Assembly: GCA_900772425.1 (NCBI GenBank)
Contig: CAAHEK010000118.1
Span: forward strand, 1-5,611
Source: an uncultured Lachnospira sp.
GTDB lineage: Bacteria; Bacillota; Clostridia; Lachnospirales; Lachnospiraceae
Direction: 5' to 3'
Length of the DNA stretch: 5,611 nt
A program made the translations under genes and the position numbers. The number at the start of each line of letters is the position of its first letter. The stretch's first letter is position 1. Positions 1-5,581 of this stretch are shown piece after piece. Under the pieces are notes generated by a model. The model saw only the letters and a list, made by a program, of their open reading frames with translations, had not been told where the DNA came from and searched no databases.

Positions 1-1
1 A

Positions 2-25
2 ACATATGAACAATTATTCATATGT
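2..25. promoter_or_regulatory. ArsR/SmtB-type operator upstream of the metal-efflux operon
   Basis: Two 12-base arms, ACATATGAACAA (2-13) and TTATTCATATGT (14-25), form a palindrome with only one mismatched pair (11 against 16). The TGAACA...TATTCA core is the arrangement known for the SmtB/ZiaR/CadC family of metal-responsive repressors (12-2-12 operators). A further TATGAAC copy at 25-31 repeats the one at 5-11 exactly 20 bases later, which may be an extra half-site. The operon's own CadC-like repressor (2281-2637) is the obvious ligand. I could not fix a convincing -35/-10 pair: TAAAAT at 34-39 is a possible -10 that would place the -35 inside the operator, but no good -35 matches. The site lies at the window edge, so upstream parts may be missing. 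Confidence 0.75.
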
Positions 26-91
26 ATGAACGATAAAATATTGATTGAATGGTGCGCATTTTAATACAGCCACTTAGAAAAGGAGATTATT

Positions 92-310
92 ATGAAGAAG
101 AGTTATAAGATTGAAGTTGATTGTGCAAACTGTGCTAATAAGATGGAAGATGCAGCTAAGAACACAGCCGGTGTTAAAGATGCTACAGTTAATTTTATGA
201 CACTTAAGATGAATGTCGAATTTGAAGATGGAGCTGATGTAAAAGCAGTTATGCAGGATGTATTAAAGAATTGTAAGAAAGTAGAAGACGATTGCGAAAT
301 ATATCTTTAA
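92..310 (+). CDS. Free-standing heavy-metal-associated (HMA) domain protein
   Basis: This is a 72-residue soluble protein consisting of a single HMA ferredoxin-like (beta-alpha-beta-beta-alpha-beta) domain. The metal-binding loop is D10-C11-A12-N13-C14. In this family the two cysteines bind the metal. An acidic residue before the first cysteine, in place of the GMTCxxC of copper chaperones, resembles the GMDCxxC loops of ZntA and CadA, so Zn(II), Cd(II) or Pb(II) is more likely than Cu(I). The C-terminus carries two more cysteines (C61, C68) around an acidic E-D-D stretch, which could add ligands. There is a good ribosome binding site (AGGAG, 81-85) six bases before the ATG. It is the first gene of the operon, 57 bases before an ATPase that lacks any HMA domain. 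I infer that it acts in trans as the metal-binding domain or chaperone of that pump. A stand-alone cytoplasmic metal buffer is the alternative. Confidence 0.88.
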   Translation: MKKSYKIEVDCANCANKMEDAAKNTAGVKDATVNFMTLKMNVEFEDGADVKAVMQDVLKNCKKVEDDCEIYL

Positions 311-367
311 TTTAATAGAAGAACTTATAAGTGTTCGCAGCAGATTTGCTTGGAAATGAGGGTTAAT

Positions 368-2263
368 ATGAATAAAAAACAGAAAAAGATGTTAATAAGG
401 ATTATAATAGCATCAATACTCATGATTGGGCTTAAAGTTGTATCTTCGCTGGTTAATATACCTACAATACTACTGTTTGTCATGTATATGGTTCCTTATC
501 TTGTAATTGGTTACGATATACTTAGGAAAGCTGTTAAAGGTATTCTTAACAAACAGGTATTTGATGAGAACTTTCTTATGGCAGTTGCAACAGTAGGTGC
601 TATTGTAATTGCACTGGTTGATGACGGTGATTTTACAGAAGCTATAGCGGTTATGCTGTTTTATCAGATTGGAGAACTTTTCCAGAATATTGCAGTCGGA
701 AAGAGCCGCAGGAATATAAGTGAGCTTATGGATATAAGACCTGATTATGCAAATATTGAAGTGGACGGAAAGCTCGAGCAGGTTGATCCTGATGAAGTAG
801 AGGTTGGTACGGTAATCGTTGTACAGCCGGGAGAGAAAGTTCCTATCGATGGTATTATAGAAGAAGGTAATACAACACTTAATACAAGTGCTCTTACAGG
901 TGAGAGTCTTCCAAGAGAAGCTAAGGCAGGAGACGAAGTAATCAGTGGCTGTATTAATATGTCAGGTGTGCTTAAGATTCGTACAACCAAAGAATTTGGG
1001 GAATCAACAGTATCCAAGATACTTGATCTTGTTGAAAATGCAAGCTCTAAGAAGTCTCGTTCAGAGAACTTCATAAGTAAGTTTGCAAAGATATATACTC
1101 CGGCAGTCTGTTATGGTGCTTTAGCACTTGCTGTAATACCACCTCTTGTAAGTCTGATATTTTTAAATAGTTCTCCTCAGTGGGGAATTTGGATATACAG
1201 AGCGTTAACATTCCTTGTAATAAGTTGTCCATGTGCGCTTGTTATAAGTATTCCGCTTAGCTTCTTTGCAGGAATCGGTGGAGCAAGTAATCAGGGTGTT
1301 CTTGTAAAAGGTTCAAGTTATCTTGAAGCACTTGCTGAAACCAAGGTTGTTGTATTTGATAAAACTGGTACAATGACACAGGGGGTGTTTGAGGTAAGCG
1401 GCATATATAATAACACAATAGATAAAGATGAACTTATAAAATATGCTGCATTTGCAGAAAGCTATTCAACACATCCTATAAGTAAGAGCTTGCAGAAAGC
1501 GTATGGAAAAGACATTGATAAATCACTTGTTACAGATGTGGAAGAAATCAGTGGTGAGGGTGTTAAGGCAAAGTTTAACGGACATGAAATTTTAGCTGGA
1601 AATAGAAAGCTTATGAGAAGATATGGACTTGAGTATACAGGGTGTAATGAAGTTGGAACACAGGTTCATATAGCTGTTGATAATGCATATGCAGGGCTTA
1701 TTCTTATATCAGATTTATTAAAGCCGCATGCTAAACAGGCAATAGAGGCACTTAAGAAATCAGGTGTAAGAAAGACAGTAATGCTTACAGGAGATTCTAG
1801 AAATGTAGCAGATGCAGTAGCATCAGAGTTAAATATAGATGCAGTATATAGTGAATTATTACCTGCTGATAAGGTGACTAAGGTTGAAGAATTATTAGGC
1901 GAGAAGAATTCCAAAGAAAAACTTGCATTTGTAGGTGACGGAATAAATGATGCGCCTGTACTTTCAAGAGCTGATATAGGAATAGCCATGGGTGCATTAG
2001 GCAGCGATGCGGCAATAGAAGCAGCCGACATAGTGCTTATGGATGATGATCCGTTAAAGATTGCAAAAGCAATTAAAATATCAAGAAAATGCTTAAGAAT
2101 AGTGTACGAAAACATATATTTTGCGATAGGTGTAAAGCTTATCTGTCTGGTGCTTGGAGCACTTGGTATAGCCAATATGTGGGTAGCAATATTCGCCGAT
2201 GTAGGAGTAATGGTAATTGCTGTAGTTAATGCTATAAGAGCATTATTTGTAAAGAAATTATAA
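368..2263 (+). CDS. cadA: P1B-2-type Zn(II)/Cd(II)/Pb(II)-exporting ATPase without N-terminal HMA domain
   Basis: This 631-residue inner-membrane pump exports divalent soft metals at the cost of ATP. In order it shows TM1-TM4 (about 9-29, 31-50, 69-84, 88-108), the actuator motif TGES (177-180), TM5 (243-265), TM6 with the metal-binding C287-P288-C289, the phosphorylation site D331-K-T-G-T, the nucleotide-binding H369-P370, TGD (474-476), GDGIND (523-528), and TM7-TM8 with K590 and D611. CPC plus this Lys and Asp, 21 residues apart as in E. coli ZntA (K693/D714), is the P1B-2 signature for Zn/Cd/Pb rather than Cu. ZntA and CadA usually begin with one or more HMA domains; here the protein starts directly with TM1, and the HMA domain is a separate upstream gene. 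The ATG at 368 is chosen because TGAGGG (357-362) sits five bases before it. An in-frame TTG at 350 and an ATG at 356 would add six or four residues but are poorly placed. Which metal dominates in vivo cannot be read from sequence. Confidence 0.95.
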   Translation: MNKKQKKMLIRIIIASILMIGLKVVSSLVNIPTILLFVMYMVPYLVIGYDILRKAVKGILNKQVFDENFLMAVATVGAIVIALVDDGDFTEAIAVMLFYQIGELFQNIAVGKSRRNISELMDIRPDYANIEVDGKLEQVDPDEVEVGTVIVVQPGEKVPIDGIIEEGNTTLNTSALTGESLPREAKAGDEVISGCINMSGVLKIRTTKEFGESTVSKILDLVENASSKKSRSENFISKFAKIYTPAVCYGALALAVIPPLVSLIFLNSSPQWGIWIYRALTFLVISCPCALVISIPLSFFAGIGGASNQGVLVKGSSYLEALAETKVVVFDKTGTMTQGVFEVSGIYNNTIDKDELIKYAAFAESYSTHPISKSLQKAYGKDIDKSLVTDVEEISGEGVKAKFNGHEILAGNRKLMRRYGLEYTGCNEVGTQVHIAVDNAYAGLILISDLLKPHAKQAIEALKKSGVRKTVMLTGDSRNVADAVASELNIDAVYSELLPADKVTKVEELLGEKNSKEKLAFVGDGINDAPVLSRADIGIAMGALGSDAAIEAADIVLMDDDPLKIAKAIKISRKCLRIVYENIYFAIGVKLICLVLGALGIANMWVAIFADVGVMVIAVVNAIRALFVKKL

Positions 2264-2280
2264 AGAAGGATGGTGTGAAA

Positions 2281-2637
2281 ATGGCAGATTGTGAGTGCTG
2301 TGATTCAGTTGAAGTACATGAGGACTTATTAAAAATAGTAAATGAAACATTGCCTGATGAAAATGAACTATACGATCTTGCAGAGCTGTTTAAAGTATTT
2401 GGTGATTCAACAAGAATCCGTATACTCTATGTTTTGTTTGAAGCAGAAGTATGCGTGTGTGACCTCGCACAGGCGCTTAATATGACACAGTCAGCGATTT
2501 CTCATCAGTTAAAAATATTAAAACAGAACAAACTTGTAAAAAACAGAAGAGAAGGAAAATCAATATTCTATTCCCTTGCCGATGACCATGTAAGAAGCAT
2601 AATCGCACAAGGCAGAGAACACATAGAAGAAGATTAA
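2281..2637 (+). CDS. cadC: CadC-like ArsR/SmtB-family metal-responsive repressor
   Basis: This 118-residue dimeric winged-helix repressor should bind the operator at 2-25 without metal and leave it when metal binds. The winged helix covers about residues 30-100, with recognition helix TQSAISHQLKILK (69-81) and wing RREGKSIFYSL (89-99). Two metal sites known from the family are both present. The alpha3N site (CadC type) has C58-V-C60 plus N-terminal C4, C6 and C7. The alpha5 site (SmtB/CzrA type) has D101, H103, H114 and E117 in the exact D-x-H-x10-H-x2-E spacing. With the ATG at 2281 these numbers coincide with those I recall for S. aureus pI258 CadC, which supports this start. A GTG at 2275 in the same frame (two more residues) is closer to the AAGGA at 2266-2270 and cannot be excluded. 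The gene follows the ATPase by 17 bases, so it is co-transcribed and autoregulated. Likely inducers are Cd(II), Pb(II) and Zn(II). Confidence 0.93.
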   Translation: MADCECCDSVEVHEDLLKIVNETLPDENELYDLAELFKVFGDSTRIRILYVLFEAEVCVCDLAQALNMTQSAISHQLKILKQNKLVKNRREGKSIFYSLADDHVRSIIAQGREHIEED

Positions 2638-2706
2638 ACAAGAACAAAGAAACGAAATCTTCTAAAATCAATAATAAGGTGGAAAATCAAGTCTTTTATA
2701 AAGAAG

Positions 2707-2762
2707 AAAAATCCCCTCATAAAATTACGACGAAGCAATGTAATTTTATGAGGGGATTTTTT
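2707..2762 (+). terminator. Rho-independent terminator of the metal-efflux operon
   Basis: A perfect 17-base-pair stem (2711-2727 with 2741-2757), containing the block ATCCCCTCAT, encloses a 13-base loop (2728-2740). An A-run on the left and a T-run on the right extend the pairing by four A-T pairs and supply the U-tract. Because the A-run precedes the stem, the element could also stop transcription on the minus strand. It lies about 70 bases after the repressor stop codon. A further 8-base outer pair, ATAAGGTG (2674-2681) with CACCTTAT (2763-2770), flanks it. Confidence 0.93.
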
Positions 2763-2880
2763 CACCTTATACCACACACTCCCACCTAATGCGTTAATTC
2801 CCATGCCAAATAATTTTTGTCCTAGAATCTGTAACCTTAATTTTAATTAATTCATTAATTAGTGAAATGGGCGTAATATC

Positions 2881-3139
2881 AAGGAAGTAGTGGTCAAGCA
2901 TATAATAAAAGATGCTGAAAAAACGAATGCGAAACAACATAGAAAATTGATGAATTTTTTGTAGAAGCCAGCAATTTTCGCACACGATGTGCGAAAAAAG
3001 CCTCTTCGAGCCAGGAGGGCGAGTTGAGGCTGGTTGCGTCATATTCACATTAACCTGCATAAAAATTCACCAATTTTCATGTTGTGAAGAGTTGAGTTAT
3101 TTCAGCATCTTTTATTATATGCCCGTCCCCCACTTCCTT
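2881..3139. repeat. Large imperfect inverted-repeat element with GC-rich double-hairpin core
   Basis: The left arm (2881-2960) and right arm (3061-3139) are imperfect reverse complements. Paired blocks include AAGGAAGT (2881-2888) with 3132-3139, a 23-base identical block (2898-2920 with 3100-3122), and ACAACAT plus GAAAATTG/GATGAATTTTT-like blocks (about 2934-2959 with 3061-3085). Weaker pairing reaches outward, AAATGGG (2865-2871) with CCCATTT (3146-3152). The centre holds a perfect 10-base-pair hairpin, TTTTCGCACA (2975-2984) with TGTGCGAAAA (2988-2997), and next to it a second hairpin, AGCCTC (2999-3004) with GAGGCT (3026-3031) and GCC/GGC inside. Positions 2999-3040 are about 64% G+C, well above the surroundings. 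Both arms contain a TATAAT facing inward. No transposase is present. A MITE-like dispersed repeat or a structured RNA gene both fit; I cannot name a known family. Confidence 0.8.
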
Positions 3140-3199
3140 ATCCCTCCCATTTTCCACAAACATAAATTATTTACCATTTTCTCAACTGTACAAAAAATA

Positions 3200-3225
3200 T
3201 TTACAACTGTCTTGTCACCTGTAAA
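3200..3225. promoter_or_regulatory. Probable NiaR (niacin-responsive repressor) operator of the nad operon
   Basis: The sequence is an interrupted palindrome of the form TTTACAnnTGnC-nn-GnCAnnTGTAAA. Its left half is TTTACAACTGTC and its right half ends in GTCACCTGTAAA. Its middle contains the -35 hexamer of the nadA promoter, so bound repressor would block RNA polymerase. In Firmicutes, NiaR (YrxA) represses de novo NAD synthesis genes when nicotinic acid is available, and its sites, as I remember them, have a related TGTCTTGACA-like core. The repressor gene is not in the window, so the assignment rests on palindrome, position and target genes. A CAACTGT at 3183-3189 repeats 3204-3210 exactly 21 bases upstream. 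Confidence 0.6.
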
Positions 3226-3240
3226 CTTTTGTAGTATACT
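3212..3240 (+). promoter_or_regulatory. Sigma-A type promoter of the nadABC operon
   Basis: A -35 TTGTCA (3212-3217) and a -10 TATACT (3235-3240) are separated by an optimal 17 bases. Transcription would begin near 3247, giving a leader of only about 35 bases before nadA, too short for an NAD riboswitch. AT-rich sequence upstream (3157-3200) could act as an UP element. Confidence 0.82.
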
Positions 3241-3281
3241 GTAGCACAATACAAAAATATAAAACAGATTGGAGAAATTGT

Positions 3282-4187
3282 ATGTCAGTTACAAGCGATA
3301 TATTAAAACTAAAAGAAGAAAAGAATGCTGTCATCCTTGCACATTATTATGTTGATGAAGATGTTCAGGAGGTAGCTGATTATGTTGGGGATTCATTTTA
3401 CCTTAGTAAAGTAGCAACAAAGGTAGATAAAGATATAATAGTATTTGCAGGAGTTGAATTCATGGGGGAAAGTGCTAAGATACTCAATCCGGATAAAAAG
3501 GTGCTTATGCCTGAACCGGGGGCTGACTGTCCTATGGCACATATGGCAACCAAGGAAGAAATTTTGAAAATGAGAGAACAATATGATGATCTGGCTGTAG
3601 TATGTTACATAAATTCAACAGCAGAGTTAAAGACATATTCGGATGTATGTGTTACATCATCTAATGCAGTTAAGATAGTAAAGAAGCTTCCTAATAAGAA
3701 TATTTTCTTTATTCCAGACCAGAACCTCGGAAGATTTGTTGCCAAGCAGGTTCCTGAGAAAAATATTATTCTTAATAAAGGATTTTGTCCAAGACATGTA
3801 GCAATAACAGAGGATATGGTTATAGAGGCTAAGAAGAAATATCCTGATGCTAAGCTTGCGGCACATCCTGAATGTACAGAGGAAGTGCTTAAATATGCCG
3901 ATTATGTGGGAAGTACTTCAGGAATAATTGATTATGTTGTAGATACAGATTGTGAGGAATTTATTATAGCTACGGTTGATGGTGTGTTCGGAGAGATAAG
4001 AAAGAGGGCACCGGGTAAGAAGCTGTACACATTAAAGACAGACCAGGTATGTGTCAATATGAAAATGGTAACTCTTGATAAAGTGCTTGATGTACTTGAA
4101 CAGGAAAATAATGAAGTTTTTGTAGAGGAAGAACTTGCAAAGAAAGCAATGAAACCACTTACAAAAATGTTGGAACTTGCACAGTAA
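3282..4187 (+). CDS. nadA: Quinolinate synthase NadA
   Basis: This cytoplasmic enzyme condenses iminoaspartate, made by NadB, with dihydroxyacetone phosphate to give quinolinate in de novo NAD synthesis. At 301 residues it is the compact form seen in Thermotoga and Pyrococcus, shorter than E. coli NadA (347). The three cysteines expected to hold the 4Fe-4S cluster are C83 (GADCPMA), C169 (KGFCPRH) and C257 (TDQVCVNM), close to the 83/170/256 pattern of the family. Other conserved blocks are HYYVDEDVQ (21-29), FMGESAKIL (60-68), the NSTAE (111-115) and TSSNAV (125-130) substrate loops, HPEC (195-198) and GSTSG (210-214). The ATG at 3282 has GGAGA (3271-3275) six bases before it. It is the first gene of the operon, driven by the promoter at 3212-3240. 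The oxygen-sensitive cluster suits an anaerobe. Identification is secure. Confidence 0.97.
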   Translation: MSVTSDILKLKEEKNAVILAHYYVDEDVQEVADYVGDSFYLSKVATKVDKDIIVFAGVEFMGESAKILNPDKKVLMPEPGADCPMAHMATKEEILKMREQYDDLAVVCYINSTAELKTYSDVCVTSSNAVKIVKKLPNKNIFFIPDQNLGRFVAKQVPEKNIILNKGFCPRHVAITEDMVIEAKKKYPDAKLAAHPECTEEVLKYADYVGSTSGIIDYVVDTDCEEFIIATVDGVFGEIRKRAPGKKLYTLKTDQVCVNMKMVTLDKVLDVLEQENNEVFVEEELAKKAMKPLTKMLELAQ

Positions 4188-4217
4188 AAGCATGTTACAA
4201 GGAAACGGAGAATGTTT

Positions 4218-5558
4218 ATGAATAATAAATTTATTGAAACAGATGTACTTATAGCCGGATGTGGCTGCTCAGGTTTATATATGGCAATGAACCTTCCGAA
4301 GGAAAAAAATATACTTATGATAACCAAATCTGATTGTGAAAGCAGCGATTCATTTCTTGCACAGGGTGGTATGTGCATGCTTAAAAACGAAGACGATTAT
4401 GACAGCTATTTTGAAGATACAATGAAGGCGGGACATTATGAAAATGATAAGGAATCAGTAAAGATAATGATACGTTCTTCAGGAGAGGTTGTAAAAGACC
4501 TTATCGAGTGTGGAGCACGTTTCGCAAGAGAGGCGGACGGAAGTCTTGCTTATACAAGGGAAGGGGCACATTCATCAAACAGAATAATATTTCATGAAGA
4601 TGTAACAGGTAAAGAAATAACCAGTCATCTGCTTGAAAAGGTAAAAACACTTCCTAATGTTACAATTATGGAATATACAAGACTTCTTGATATTATAAGC
4701 AGTGATAACAGATGCTTCGGTGCAGTCATACGTGATAATGATGGAAATTTAATTAAAGTTAAGGCAGAAAATGTCGTGCTTGCAACAGGCGGAATCGGTG
4801 GCCTTTACAGACATTCAACTAATTTCAGGCATTTGACGGGTGATGCCGTTGCAATAGCAATAAAGCATGATGTTGAATTAAAGGATATTAACTATGTACA
4901 GATACATCCTACAACCTTTTATTCAAAGAAGCAGGAAGACAGAAGCTTTCTTATATCAGAATCTGTAAGAGGCGAGGGCGCGAAGCTATACGATAAGAAT
5001 GGCAAAAGATTTGTTAATGAACTTTTACCTAGAGATTTGCTTACAGAAGAAATAAAGAAGCAGATGGCAAAGGATAATACTGAATTTGTGTGGGAAGACT
5101 TAAGAACAATACCGGAAGAGGAATTAAAAACACATTTTCCAAATATTGTTGAGCATTGTAAGAGCATGGGATATGATCCTACAAAGGAGTGTATACCGGT
5201 TGTTCCTGCACAGCATTATTTCATGGGTGGCATAAAGGTTGACCATGAAAGCAGGACTACTATGGACAACTTATATGCAGTAGGTGAGACTGCATGTAAC
5301 GGAGTTCATGGAAGAAATCGTCTTGCCAGCAATTCTTTGCTTGAAAGTCTGGTGTTTGCCAAAAGAGCAGCATTTGATATGAGTGAAAATGTTGTGGAAA
5401 ACCTGAATGATAAACAGAATGAATATTTTGAAGCATTTGATATGACAAGATATGAAAATGAGGATATTATAGATAAGGAGTATGCATCACTGGTTAATAA
5501 GAAAATTGAAGAGGCAGATAAGGCATACGAGGAAAGCATAAAGAAAAATTACGCATAA
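4218..5558 (+). CDS. nadB: L-aspartate oxidase NadB, short form
   Basis: This FAD enzyme oxidises L-aspartate to iminoaspartate, the substrate of NadA; in anaerobes fumarate can be the electron acceptor. The 446-residue protein shows the N-terminal FAD-binding GCGCSG (14-19), SFLAQGGM (45-52), the ATGGIGG block (189-195), active-site H230 (QIHPTTF), R251 (RGEGA), H333 (AQHYFMGG) and R368 (GRNRLASNSLLES), then the FAD-contacting VGETACNGVHG region (355-365). These match the residues known in E. coli NadB (H244, R290, H351, R386). E. coli NadB is 540 residues; this protein ends about 65 residues after the SNSLLES block and so lacks most of the C-terminal helical bundle, a short form I associate with clostridia. 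There is no sign of a frameshift. The ATG at 4218 is chosen because GGAG (4207-4210) lies seven bases upstream; an ATG at 4212 is only one base from it. It follows nadA by 30 bases. Confidence 0.95.
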   Translation: MNNKFIETDVLIAGCGCSGLYMAMNLPKEKNILMITKSDCESSDSFLAQGGMCMLKNEDDYDSYFEDTMKAGHYENDKESVKIMIRSSGEVVKDLIECGARFAREADGSLAYTREGAHSSNRIIFHEDVTGKEITSHLLEKVKTLPNVTIMEYTRLLDIISSDNRCFGAVIRDNDGNLIKVKAENVVLATGGIGGLYRHSTNFRHLTGDAVAIAIKHDVELKDINYVQIHPTTFYSKKQEDRSFLISESVRGEGAKLYDKNGKRFVNELLPRDLLTEEIKKQMAKDNTEFVWEDLRTIPEEELKTHFPNIVEHCKSMGYDPTKECIPVVPAQHYFMGGIKVDHESRTTMDNLYAVGETACNGVHGRNRLASNSLLESLVFAKRAAFDMSENVVENLNDKQNEYFEAFDMTRYENEDIIDKEYASLVNKKIEEADKAYEESIKKNYA

Positions 5559-5581
5559 ATATTGCAGAAATGAGGATTAAT

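Larger units (their letters stand above)
2638..3281. other. Intergenic region without a credible gene
   Basis: This 644-base gap separates the metal operon from the NAD operon. It contains a terminator (2707-2762), an AT-rich spacer (2771-2863) rich in TTAATT runs in which I see nothing definite, a large inverted-repeat element (2881-3139), and the nadA promoter with an overlapping palindrome (3200-3240). Short open frames exist on both strands (2794-3060 minus, 2987-3244 plus). They lack good ribosome binding sites and their peptides mirror each other because they cross the inverted repeat, so I do not regard them as genes. Confidence 0.8.

Noticed and set aside
321..336. Small palindrome (ACTTATAAGT, with GAAC/GTTC) between the HMA gene and the ATPase
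   Set aside because: It is short and AT-rich, with no T-run after it and no match to the ArsR operator; it is too weak to call a terminator or operator.
1666..2175. Long minus-strand open frame inside the ATPase gene
   Set aside because: It is fully overlapped by a gene with all P-type ATPase motifs; the Ser/Ala/Ile-rich translation is a typical antisense shadow.
2794..3060. Minus-strand open frame of 88 codons in the intergenic gap
   Set aside because: It has no convincing ribosome binding site, runs across the inverted repeat and shares peptide pieces with the opposite-strand frame, so it is a by-product of the repeat.
2881..3139. CRISPR array or insertion sequence
   Set aside because: There are no regularly spaced direct repeats, and no transposase or recombinase frame lies within or beside the inverted repeat.
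2987..3244. Plus-strand open frame of 85 codons upstream of nadA
   Set aside because: Its start lies inside a hairpin loop, its end runs through the operator and promoter of nadA, and its composition is not protein-like.
3241..3281. Possible NAD riboswitch in the nadA leader
   Set aside because: The predicted leader is only about 35 bases, with no stem-loop that could form an aptamer; regulation by the promoter-overlapping palindrome explains the region better.
3932..4378. Minus-strand open frame spanning the nadA-nadB junction
   Set aside because: It is antisense to two well-supported genes and has a Ser/Phe-rich shadow composition.
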